From NCBI GenBank assembly GCA_007570785.1, contig ML661885.1:12140490-12204489 (forward strand): 64,000 nt of DNA. The letters are read 5' to 3'. Shown here one piece after another: positions 46,859-57,545 of this stretch (position 1 is its first letter; each line of letters begins with the position of its first letter). The notes below the pieces were generated by a model. That model had not been told where the DNA came from, made no database searches, and saw nothing but the letters and a program-made list of their open reading frames with translations. The DNA comes from Antilocapra americana. Taxonomy: Eukaryota; Chordata; Mammalia; Artiodactyla; Antilocapridae. Made by a program: the position numbers and the translations under genes.

Positions 46859-47585
46859 TTCCAACTGTAAATCCCTACAGCAACAGAAGTCTACCCTTCC
46901 CTGTGAGTCAAGTGGCCAAGCCAATGTCCCCCACTTCCTGGTCTCTTCTCTTACCCCTAACCACTCCACTTCTCCATCTTATTGTCTGCAAAATGAGAGT
47001 TTATCATTACATGTATTCCTTCTGGTTCTACGTTTATAAGCCTGTGTGTAGAACTTCCTCAGCCTCTCTAAGTTCCACCTCCACCAGGAAACCTTCACTG
47101 ACTACCATATATCCCACTGAGGTTTCCCGTCCTTTGGGGCTGACCATTAACACAATTACCTTGTTTCTTTACCCTTGCCTTTTTATCACTTGACTGCTCA
47201 GGAAGGGTGAAGTCTCCTAAGACAGGAACTAGCCTGGTCACTTTGTGTCTCGTTAAAAGATGTGTGTCAACTAGTTCACAGGGTCGCTCAGATATGCAAG
47301 GCACTCTTCTCTCTATAATTATCCCACTTTAGAGTCATTTATTGGCTCTGATGCCTCCTCTCCATTCATAAAAGAAAAAAGGAAAAAATGGTAAAACTTG
47401 ATTGGTTTTATTTAGGAAATTCAGCTTAGGAAAGATGCCATTGTGAAATGATTGTCCCAAATTAAGCTCAACTATTATCTGAACCTTGCCCCTCCACCAC
47501 CTAATTTCAGTTTTCTATAACAATGGCAGGAAATTTTGCTATAGTGTGAGATTTCAAATATGATTTAGGAAGCAGAACAGTCTTT

Positions 47586-47760
47586 GGGTTCAGACAGACT
47601 TCTGTTGTAATTCAGGTGCTACCTCTCACGAACTGTGTGGCTTTGAACAGATGACTTACCTGTTCAGCTCCTTCTGTAAAATGAAGAGAGGAATACATTC
47701 TTTGGGAATGTTGTGAAGAAACCTACAAAGCACTTAGCTCAGCGCATGTGCAATAAACCG
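47586..47760 (+). mobile_element. MIR SINE
   Basis: The segment cagacttctgttgtaattca, then tgtgtggctttgaacagatg, ctgtaaaatgaagagaggaa and acaaagcacttagctcagcg, follows the MIR consensus over most of its length. Confidence 0.78.
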
Positions 47761-49240
47761 GGGACAAAGAAGGTTGGTAGATACATAAACAGATGTAGGT
47801 CTAGGATGCACGACTGTGTTCATCTTGGTCATGTCAATCACTCATTCTGTCTATTTAGAGTGTGCCATCTTTTAGCCTTTTTCTCTGCCACCAAAGGTGG
47901 TAGTGGGGTGGGAGTAGGGGAGGAGACAGGGAGCAGGAAGAGCTGCTTTTAGCATTTAGGGGATTTGGAGCAACTGAGTTAATGGACCCATAGGGACAAT
48001 GGTGACAGCTGAATACCCTTTGGAGGGAGGAGGGAGTCCTGGGTCCTGCATTAAAGGATAATAAAGAGCAGACGCTGGGCTGCAGGGCTAGGGGAACAAA
48101 GGGCCTAGGCAGTGGACCCCAGCAGGGAGCTGAATTCACCAAAGGGTCATGTGCTTCTCTTCCTTCCCCCTGCCTCACTGTTTGGAAAGAAATAATAACT
48201 TGACAAAACATTGTAGAGAGTCAGGTCAAGCTTCCAGAAGTAATTGGTAAAGCAAGATACCATTTAGACAAAGCAAGGCGCTTGGACCTTTGCTGTCCTT
48301 CACCTTTAAAGCAAATTGAACAAAGAGCTGAATGCCATCAGCTTTAGTTCTGGCCTGTTCCCAAACTCTGCACCCACCATCAAATACTGAGCCGTCTATC
48401 TGTACCCTTCCCCCAGAAGGGCAGCAGATTGATCGAAAAATGATCTCACAAAGCACTAAATGCCACCTAGCAGATACGTCCTAGGACCCTGGTCATTCAG
48501 CTTTCAGGATCTTGGGATAGATCAAAGCATATTCTTTGCACTCCTGATCATCTGGTCTGCACCTGCCCCAGACCAGGGAAAGGAAAGAAAATGGGAGTCC
48601 TATAAATGAAGGGCAAGGCAGGATTTCTGGAGATGTCTCTCTCTTACCAGCAGAGACAACTATGCAACTTTCAAAATGAAGCATTAACAGTTACCTAGCT
48701 GGACTTCATCTCTAGCTGGAGTAGATACACTAGATGCTCAAAATATGGGATCCATGTACTACTGCACAATGGTGCATTAAACCTTTGTTAATTAAAAAAA
48801 TGTAGCTCTACACTTGACCTTCAAAAGTCAAATCTTTTCTTATTCCCTGATCTCCTTTTTACTCCACAACCACAGATCTGTAAGAAAATATTCCTGCATA
48901 TTTGAAACTCTGGATCTAAGACAGTGGGCGCAGCATTTGGCAACAGGTTAAGAGCCCCATTGGCTCTGGTTGAACATAAAATAAAGATTCAAAAGTTTAT
49001 TTGGCTGATAAACTCATGAGCAAGACTGGACACTTGTGTAAGAGAAGAATCATAGTAAGAAGGGGACTTGTTTTTATCTCATATCCAATTATGTAATAAA
49101 AGTACAATAATTGAATTTTCTCTTCTAAAGCAATCGACTCCGAAGTACTCATTCATCTACCTTCATGTATTTTTGCTTTTGTTTTATTCTCTTCAGTATT
49201 TTTTACTCTCCTTAGTCTTCATCTCTGTTCTGTTGTTGTT
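47761..49240. other. Unique DNA, nothing recognised
   Basis: Moderate GC near 47880-48170, then AT-rich. No gene or named repeat is supported. Confidence 0.4.
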
Positions 49241-49460
49241 GTTCAGTCGCTAAGGCATGTCCAATTCTTTGTGACCCCATAGACTGTGGCACGCCAGTTT
49301 CCCCTGTTCTTCACTGTCTCCTGGAGTTTGCTCAAATTCATATCCATTGAGTCAGTGATGCTATCTAACCATCTCATCCTCTGCTGCCCCTTCTCCTTTT
49401 TGCTTTTAATCTTCCCCAGCATGAGGGTCTTCTCCAATAAGTCAGCTTTCCGCATTGGGT

Positions 49461-50370
49461 CATGGGAAATAGATGGGGAAACAGTGGAAACAGTGTCAGA
49501 CTTTATTTTGGGGGGCTCCAAAATCACCGCAGATGGTGATTGCAGTCATGAAATTAAAAGACGCTTACTCCTTGGAAGGGAAGTTACGACCAACCTAGAT
49601 AGCATATTCGGAGAAGGCAATGGCACCCCATTCCAGTACCCTTGCCTGGAAAATCCCATGGATGGAGGAGCCTGGTAGGCTGTAGTCCATGGGGTCGCTA
49701 GGAGTTGGACACAACTGAGCAACTTCCCTTTCATGCATTGGAGAAGGAAATGGCAACCCACTCCAGTGTTCTTGCCTGGACAATCCCAGGGACAGGGGAG
49801 CCTGGTGGGCTGCAATCTCTGGAGTGGCACAAAGTCGGACACAACTAAAGCAACTTAGCAGCAGCAGCAGCAGCAGATAACATATTAAAAAGCAGACTTT
49901 ACTTTGCCAACAAAGGTCCGTCTAGTCAAGGCTATGGTTTTTCCAGTAGTCATGTATGGATGTGAGAGTTGGACTGTGAAGAAAGCTGAGTACCGAAGAA
50001 TTGATGCTTTTGAACTTGGAGAAGACTCTTGAGAATCCCTTGGACTGCAAGGAGATCCAACCAGTCCATCCAAAAGATCAGTCCTGGGTGTTCATTGGAA
50101 GGACTGATGTTGAAGCTGAAACTCCAATACTTTGGCCACCTGATGTGAAGAGCTGACTCACTGGAAAAGACCTTGATGCTGGGAAGGATTGGGGGCAGGA
50201 GGAGAAGGGGACAACAGAGGATGAGATGGCTCGATGGCATCACCGACTCAATGGACATGAGTTTGGGTAAACTCCGAGAGTTGGTGATGGACAGGGGGGC
50301 CTGGTGTGCTGCGGTTCATGGGATTGCAAGGAGTCGGACACAACTGAGTGACTGAACTGAACTGAACTGA
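49461..50370 (+). mobile_element. Inner BovB 3' fragment
   Basis: The sense-strand BovB runs from catgggaaatagatggggaa through the C-terminal coding region and ends in the terminal tactga repeats (gaactgaactgaactga). It is 5' truncated, and a BOV-A2 lies inside it. In-frame traces such as TADGDCSHEIKRRLLLGR show the BovB polyprotein C-terminus. Confidence 0.92.
49609..49874 (+). mobile_element. BOV-A2 dimer SINE nested in BovB
   Basis: Two BovA monomers (starting cggagaaggcaatggcaccc and ggagaaggaaatggcaaccc) with a (CAG)n tail. A 12-bp TSD with one mismatch (agatagcatatt / agataacatatt) lies at 49597-49608 and 49875-49886. The host BovB sequence resumes in register after it. Confidence 0.95.
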
Positions 50371-50693
50371 GACAAAGTTTTAGAGTTCCTGCTTTAGCAT
50401 CAGTTCTTCGGATGAATATACAGGGTTGATTTCCTTTAGGATTGACTGATTTGATCTCCTTGCTGTCCAAGGGACACTCAAGAGTCTTCTCTAGCACCAC
50501 AATTTGAAAGCAACAATTCTTCAGTGCTCAGCCTTCGTTATGGTCCAACTCTCATATCCGTATATGACTACTGGAAAAACCAGAGCTTTGACTATACAGA
50601 CCTTGGTCAGCAAAGCGATGTCTCTGCTTTTTAATATGGTGTCTAGGTTTGTCACAGCTTTCCATCCAAGGAGAAAGCGTCTTTTCATTTCAT

Positions 50694-51796
50694 TTTCATG
50701 TCACTTCATTTGTTGTTCATGTGTTGGCACTGTCTAAATCTTCAGCTCAGCTACAAACTATGGTTACTAGAAAGAAGGTCTATTGCTACAATGAACTGAA
50801 ACCCTGAACTAGTTTTTGTTATTACTTTCTTCTGTTTTTTCTCATCTGCAAATAGAGCTATTAATATATGCAGCTTTTCCACTTCCTGGAATACATAATA
50901 GGCCTGAAACAAATTTATTTCAAGAACTCAGAAAAATTATTCTGTCATTTCCTTGATAGAGGCTCCAAATACACCAAACTAAGCATCTTTTCATTCTCCT
51001 GAGCAGTAAGAGCACATTCTTAACAGGCAAAATAAAAATCTGAATTTCAGGGGGTTCTGTTTATTGACCAGTTTTGTGGTATGGTGTTATAACACATAGG
51101 CGACACCTGCTAATATTAACTTAAAACTGAAGATCGGACTGTTATGAGATATTAGCTCTACCAGGGTCATGATGATAACAGATGAAATGCATACAAGACT
51201 GTGCATTTCTTGGTAAGTTAATATAAAAGTGTGCACCTGTGGTTATTAGTCTCAAACTCCTGTAACTAATTCGGCTTAGCATCAAAATCACCTTTCTATA
51301 ACATAACATGTCCTCTGAATAGACTTCCTGCCAGTTTCAAGCTTCCTCCTTAACCTTCACCTGCCAGTAATCGGTCTTCCCCTGAGTAGAATATCCTAGT
51401 ACACAGATGTGCTTGGTGTTGTATCCATAAATTCTGGATACTTCAGCTTTTAACTTTCATCTATGAGAAGTTCATCTTCCCCCCAAAAAAGGCCTCTAAA
51501 GCCATGTGCTCCTTCCTTCCTCTTGAGAGCTTTCACACTGGCAAGAAAAAAGAAACTGTTCTGGATACAGCAAATGAAAAAAAGCAAGGGGTGTATAATA
51601 CTTTTTTTATTTCCAAAGGTTTCACATGTGTTATCCCATTCATGTCATATATGGTATCTAGTAAAAGAGACTTGAGGGACAGACTTAATATCAAACAGCT
51701 TAAACTACTTTTTGGCAGTTGATCTGTTATCCTAAGAAACAGCCATAGGTAACTTCTAAATAAAGCCAAAAGAACAGACTGAAAGCTGTATCAATG
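50694..51796. other. Unique DNA, nothing recognised
   Basis: No repeat or gene is recognised. The short frames at 51463-51769 overlap on both strands. Confidence 0.4.
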
Positions 51797-52012
51797 TGCT
51801 TATAGGTGGTGCAGTGGTAAAGAATCCTCTTGCCAATGCAGGAAATGCAGGAGACCAGGGTTCGATCCCTGGGTTGGGAAGATCCCCTGGAGCAGGAAAT
51901 GGCAACCCACTCCAGTATTCTTGCCTGGGGAATCTCATGGACAGAGGAGCCTGGCCGGCTACAGTCCATGGGGTTGCAAAGAGTCAGATGCGACTGAGCA
52001 ACTGAGCATGTA
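51797..52012 (+). mobile_element. Bov-tA SINE
   Basis: The head cttataggtggtgcagtggt and body end at ctgagcaactgagcatgt. The tRNA part has a 9-bp tandem duplication (atgcaggaa). Confidence 0.9.
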
Positions 52013-52222
52013 TACACAACAACGTCTTGTGTATGTACTTCTATCCTAGTGCTCAGAGGATTACGAAATAATATAGGACACTATTCTTTCCCTTTAGGAA
52101 TATCTAGTTTAGCTGTGAGTGGAAGACATGCTCCCCCTCCCCCAAATTTCTTTAGTAGTAATGCAAAGAATTTTGTGGTCAAGTATCAATTATTACTACT
52201 AATTAAATAAAAAGGATGTCCA

Positions 52223-52242
52223 CAGAGCCCCCTACTGGAGGA
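52223..52242 (-). promoter_or_regulatory. Candidate CTCF motif
   Basis: The minus strand reads tcctccagtagggggctctg. It matches the 14-bp CTCF core CCASYAGRKGGCRS with a single mismatch, and it lies outside any recognised repeat. Confidence 0.5.
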
Positions 52243-52344
52243 GCTGGAATCTGAGCCAGGCAAGACTTTTCTCCACGTCATTAAGCAGATGAATCAGAGC
52301 AGTGATTCATCTCCATTCTTGGCCAAGTCTATGGAGACAATTCA

Positions 52345-52475
52345 TTTACCCTCTTTTCCTCAGTTTCCTTCTCTGTCAAATGAAGATATGATGATCACAA
52401 AGTGTAGAAGGTTCAGTGAGATAATAAAAGTAAGATGTTGTACATAGCACCTAGAACTTAGTAAGAATTCAAAGA
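52345..52475 (+). mobile_element. MIR SINE
   Basis: The segment tttcctcagtttccttctct, then gttcagtgagataataaaag and acatagcacctagaacttag, follows the MIR core and 3' end. Confidence 0.7.
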
Positions 52476-52740
52476 GTTGGATGCTTTCTCCAAGATGGAG
52501 AAAGGAACCACCTGAGTTAAGGCTTGGAGTTAGATTGTGCATGTCATTTGCAAGACAAGACATAGTATTTCTGAGTCAGAAGATGTGCATAGATGCAGTT
52601 TGGAAATATGATAAAGAGAGGTATTCCGCAGAGGAGAGAGAAGAGGAAGGAGAGAAAAGTGGTGGAGGAAGAGAGAGAAAACAATGAGAAAGAAGGAGGA
52701 GGAACAATACAGTCCTCGGTTGCCTCTACTTTGTACCCTT

Positions 52741-52858
52741 TTTTAGTTTTTTTTTTTTTTTTGGCTGTGCTGTGTGGCATGCAGGGTCTTAGTTCCCAAC
52801 CAGGGATCAAACCTGTGCCACCTGCCCTGGAAGCTACTGGACCACCAGGGACATCCCC
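52741..52858 (-). mobile_element. CHR-type SINE
   Basis: A poly(T) followed by ggctgtgctgtgtggcatgc and gttcccaaccagggatcaaa is the complement of a short CHR SINE, with its head at the right (ctggaccaccagggacatcc). Confidence 0.82.
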
Positions 52859-53338
52859 ACTTTTCTATTTTAAGCACATCATGTCAGTTGAATTAGGCCA
52901 GATTCCAGAGGGTCATGACACATCAGGACTTCAGCTAGCGAGGTTGTATCTGTTTTTGAAATAGATGCCTTAGGATGTTTAAGCAGTAGGTTTTTCAGGA
53001 ATGGGAAGAGAGAAAGAGACGAGTGCGGGGGGAACACTCAATTGGGAGTCCAAGAAAGAAAACAAAAAGAAGTTGCTGTTCTCATCAGTAACACTGGCAG
53101 TGAGGAAAGGATGGTTGTAAGAAATATTGTGAAAAGCTTGGTAATTAGTCAAATAAAAGACAAAGGAAAGACAAGTGACAAAGAAGACACAGGCATGATG
53201 CCCAGGAAATCAGGGAGTGGTGACATCCCTTAAGGAAAATAAGGATGCTGGAAGTAGAATTTCATTTTGTAACACTATACATAACCCAAGCTATGGTTGG
53301 GATAACTTTATAACGCAAACACAGGTAAATACGTGTGC

Positions 53339-53457
53339 TGTGTGCTCAGTTGTGTCCGAATCTCTGTGACCCAATGGACTGTAACCTGCCATGCTTCTCT
53401 GTTCATGGAATTTTCCAGGCAAGAATACTGGAGTGGGCTGCCATTCCCTACTCCAAC
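53339..53457 (-). mobile_element. BOV-A monomer SINE (119 bp)
   Basis: A single BovA body without a tRNA head. A 16-bp TSD with two mismatches (aggtaaatacgtgtgc / aagtaaatacatgtgc) lies at 53323-53338 and 53458-53473. Confidence 0.92.
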
Positions 53458-53473
53458 AAGTAAATACATGTGC

Positions 53474-55021
53474 ATCTAAATGTTTAATAATATAATTTTG
53501 AACTGATAAAATTGAACTTTCTGATCATCCATGGACATAAGACAGAATATACCATTGTGATGTTTTTATGACATATTCCTCCTTAGATGAAAAGGATCTT
53601 TTCTCAGATTCAGAAAATAATTGGCTCAATAACTCTTCTAGTGTTTTTAAACTTTAGGGAAGTAAGGGATTTTCAAGTCAAACAATAAACTACTTCTGCA
53701 CAATATCTATAATTCTCTTCTTTCAGCTAAGAAAATGTTAGTGGAGAGGGACATATAATTTAAAGAGTAAAGAGGCAAGAAGAGATGAAATATTTAAGTT
53801 GTTTCTGCTCATAAACTTTCAGCTTCTAACTTGGTTGACATCCTTTTACAGAATGTGTGAATAACTTATTTTATAAGTGAATGTAGACACTCCCTTTTTC
53901 ACTCACTGCAATGATAAATCAGTCTTAATTTAAAGCTTTGAAAAAGATTTTCCTGCCCTCCTGCTTTTCTGTCTCCTCTTGTTCTACTCTTTTATTTGTT
54001 TGTCACATTTTAAGCTTCTCTCCAAAAACAGGAGAGCCATTCTTGATACTAAATCAATGAATAATTTTCAGGATTAGGTATAATTTTATTAGAGGTAGAA
54101 GATTATATTTGCCATTTCACACTCTTGCACCAGATGTCAGGGGAGAAGGGCAGCATGATTGGAAGAATACACTACTTGAGTCTGCCAGATTTGGGGTTTA
54201 AATTGCTAGAAATTTGTGGGAATAATATTGACCTGGGGAGACCTGACAGCATTTTGGTTCCTCAAAAGAGACTTGGGTTCTGTTCCAATTTTTAATGAAG
54301 ACTTTGGCCTGTTTTATTTTACTCAACTGAGCTTGCTGAACCATGTTCCCTGGTTCCTATGGGAGAAATGCCAGCCTAAGTATCCACACCTGTAAATCTA
54401 GTTCTCAGTTAGGCTTGCCACCCATGGGGGTCAAATTGGCATGAGTTAGTTTATACTCGGAAGCTATTAATGGCTAACGACTGATTGGTCATTCTCAAGA
54501 CATCCAGTGCAAGGAACCAGGGAAAAAAGACAGAATACACTCATTACATCATTAGAGCAATAAATGTCATCTGCAGCAAGCACAAAAGTTGGGTTTAACT
54601 GTGAAGTTTAACACTAGGTCTCTTCTGCTGGCGCCCACTTTGGTCAACAGGCTCATGAGCCTGCATATGTGGAGATGAAGGTGTGCAGTATAGGCTGAGA
54701 TTCTAAAACTCCTTCATCCAGACTGTCTAAACTCAGATTTCAATTCAGGATTCCATTCCTACATGTTCAACTTGTCGACCTGTCTCAGAGGTACAAAGAC
54801 TTCTTGACAGGGAGAAGCCTAGTCCTTGTAAGAAAAGGAAAATGAGTAAGTGGAGAGGAAGGGGGTAAAAATACCAGTCAAACATACTCTGTTTTAGAGT
54901 CATGTTTTTTTGACACAAAAATAAAGATAGAACACAGAGGGGAAATAAGCTTTATGAAACACTTCATGTGTAGCAGTCATTATGCTCATTAGTTGTTTTG
55001 CTCTAAAATTGGAGATCCAAA
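53474..55021. other. Unique DNA, nothing recognised
   Basis: AT-rich to 54150, then moderate GC. No named repeat or exon is supported. Confidence 0.4.
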
Positions 55022-55160
55022 GACTTCCCTGGTTGCCCAGTGGTTAAGATTCTGTGCTTCTAATGTAGGAACTGTGGATTCAATCCCTGATTGGGAAACT
55101 AAGATCCCAAATGCCACATGGCACGGCCAAAAAATAAAAAGATTTTTAATAAAAAATAGA
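55022..55160 (+). mobile_element. CHR-type SINE
   Basis: The head gacttccctggttgcccagt, then attcaatccctgattgggaa and an A-rich tail after cacggcc, identify the family. Confidence 0.82.
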
Positions 55161-56955
55161 TAAAATCAAAAATCCATTGAGCCACCCTTCTGAGCAACCA
55201 CTGCCTTCATCTCAGAAGTGGAATTGGAAGTACTCTTCTAATTGCTTCTGCCACTATTCTAACCCCTTTAGAAGTTTAGAAAACCCCACTGGACTGCCTC
55301 ATTGGCTTCAGATAAAGCTTATTTCATGCTGGGCAAGTAATAGATTAAAATGTCACTAGCAATGACAAAATTTGCTAAACAGTGGCAGTTGTGTTATAGC
55401 TGGGAAAAAGAAGCAGAGTGGTACAGCGGAAGAACATTGGCAACCTGGATTCTAGAGCTTGACTACCATTAATAATGAGACATTAAGCAAATTAATTAAC
55501 CTTTCAGGAGCATGCCACCCACTACCTCTTAATCTTTATTCTACTGTTCCCTCCATCAAGGTTAAATTATTCTCCTTAACTGGCAAGTTCTGCTCTTTCC
55601 CTACGACCAGTCTAAATAAATAAAATATTCGCCTTTGAAATTAAAAACCATGGTGGGAGGAACAGGGAAGGACTTTAGTCCAGTTTTGCACCATCTCTTG
55701 CTCTTTTTTCCACTCATTTTACATATCACTATTAAACTAATCTTATTCTAGCATCATTTTCATCATGCTGTTCCATTATTCTAAAATAGCCAGTTTTCTA
55801 TAGCATCCAGCTTATTAATAAGTAAAACACCAGCCTTGGGACCTGCATCATGTTTTCCACCTGAACCATATCCCTACCTGATGTACATTCTGTTCTTTAA
55901 TAAGCTGGTTCAGCATCTCCTAAATTTCCGTCACTTACTTTTACCGCCAAGGATTTGCTCATACTATTTTCTGGTCTCAGGCTGTCCTCCCATCACAGTT
56001 GTGATGTTCACATCTCACCCATCCTTGAGGAAAAATTACCCCATTACTTACATGGAACTTTCTTTTGTTCGCTATACCAACTATTAATAAGTTCCTAACC
56101 TAAGTTAATAGGTGATCTCTCACCACTAAACATGTTGCCATCTAATTTTAGCTCTTGATTAGGTATAATTTTGCATTTATTACTATTCTTCATAGATTTT
56201 TAATATTGCTCCCTCTTTTTATTATCAGAAGCATGAAGGTAGAAGTTGAGTTTTAAACCTCTGCCTCTATCAAGCATAGCTTCAAGACAGTATATCTGAT
56301 ATAGGCCATAGGTCTTCATTATATATTCATAGCCAGATTGGTCAAGGATAATTGGGATAGAAAACTGCATTTTAGTCACTGAGAAATTTGAGGAAACTAA
56401 TCAAAAGTAAATCCACAACCACACCAGGCAATTCTTTTGACACTGTGGTAAGCACTATCTCAGGCACCAGTTTTCTGGCTTAATTTTTTTCCATCTTCTG
56501 CACATCACTCTCTCAGTGCTGCACTGGGCCAGCTGAATTCCATCCAGAAACAGATTTAAATAGACAATAGGCCAACTAGAATTCCCATCCTCCTTGATTA
56601 GATGTGAAATTGCAGAGCTGGGTGTCACTCACATGCCAGTCACTCAGGAGTCTATGGTATCAATTAATTTCTCTTGAGAGCTGAACTGCGGAGATTGTGA
56701 CAGTCCCACTGTTAAGGGCATATAAAATTATGGCTAGACCAGAATTTTAAGGACAGTGCCAGGCAGACAGACCCATCCCACCTGGATGAAAGTATCCACT
56801 ATCTGCTGTGTATCATAAATTAAAATGCCCTGAAAACCCCACAGTAAATCCTATTTTTTTGTTGCTGTAGTTGGATTTGACTATAAAAATTCATTGGCTT
56901 GAAATCACATTCTCAGTTGTAGGACAATTTGCCAGTGAGATGAGAGGTTTAAAAT
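55161..56955. other. Unique DNA with a MIR trace
   Basis: About 55430-55510 (caacctggattctagagctt, cattaagcaaattaattaac) resembles a MIR on the plus strand. The rest has no recognised element. Confidence 0.4.
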
Positions 56956-56967
56956 CACTTAGAAGAA

Positions 56968-57042
56968 TGTAAACCCATGGCGGTTTCATGTCACTGTATG
57001 GCAAAACCAATAAAAAAATTAAAAATAAATAAATAAATAAAC
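56968..57042 (+). mobile_element. Extremely 5'-truncated L1 (75 bp)
   Basis: Only the last ~45 bp of the L1 3' UTR (aaacccatggcggtttcatg onward) plus an A-rich tail are present. A perfect 12-bp TSD, cacttagaagaa, lies at 56956-56967 and 57043-57054. Confidence 0.93.
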
Positions 57043-57245
57043 CACTTAGAAGAAAAGAGGAAATTATCACACATTCTATTGAATCTACTGGATCTTATTT
57101 CTTGTAGCTTTCTGAAATAATCAGAATTAGGGCTAGAGTTTCCAAGAAAGGCATGGAAAATATCATAGAAGCACAGACTATAAGAGATGTACCTCAGAGA
57201 TTATCTAGATAAAAATCTCCCCATTTTACATCTGAGGAAACTGAA

Positions 57246-57466
57246 ATTTTCAAAGTGTGAAAGTGTCTGTGCTCAGTCATGTCCAACTCTTTTGGACACC
57301 ATGGGCTGTAGCCTGCCAGGCTCCTCTGTCCATGCCATTCTCCAGGCAAGAATACTGGAGCGGGTTGCCATTTCCTTCTCCAGGGGATCTTCCCGACCCT
57401 GGGATTGAACTGGCATCTCTTGTATTTCTTGCATTGGCTGACTGATTCTTTACCACTAGCACCACC
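57246..57466 (-). mobile_element. Bov-tA SINE inside a MIR-like segment
   Basis: Complement of Bov-tA. A 13-bp TSD with one mismatch (tgaggaaactgaa / tgaggaaacagaa) lies at 57233-57245 and 57467-57479. The target, ccccattttacatctgaggaaac, is the complement of a MIR core. Confidence 0.92.
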
Positions 57467-57545
57467 TGAGGAAACAGAAGCCTGCCTAAAAAAATCCTAA
57501 AACCGATATTTCCCAGAGGTAGCGCTAGGCCAGGCTTTATCAAAA

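Larger units (their letters stand above)
46370..47260 (+). mobile_element. Ancient L2 LINE 3' region
   Basis: The order of ccacaagatgaagtttgaat, ccacctccaccaggaaacct, ccttcactgactaccatata and gaagtctcctaagacaggaa follows the L2 3' end. It is old and diverged, and a Bov-tA at 46683-46858 interrupts it. Confidence 0.6.
49241..50693 (-). mobile_element. Outer BovB 3' fragment split by an inverted BovB
   Basis: The left part (49241 to about 49456) is the complement of the BovB 3' terminus. The right part (about 50371-50693) continues the same complement where the left one stops (gacaaagttttagagttcct, ctttagcatcagttcttcgg). Between them sits a second BovB in the opposite orientation. The outer copy is about 540 bp and 5' truncated. 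Confidence 0.88.

Noticed and set aside
49860..49876. (CAG)n tract as an independent trinucleotide repeat
   Set aside because: It is the usual tail of the BOV-A2 dimer and lies inside that element's TSD.
54620..54645. Possible CTCF motif at tctgctggcgcccacttt
   Set aside because: The required AG positions of the core do not align. The resemblance is limited to ggcgcc.
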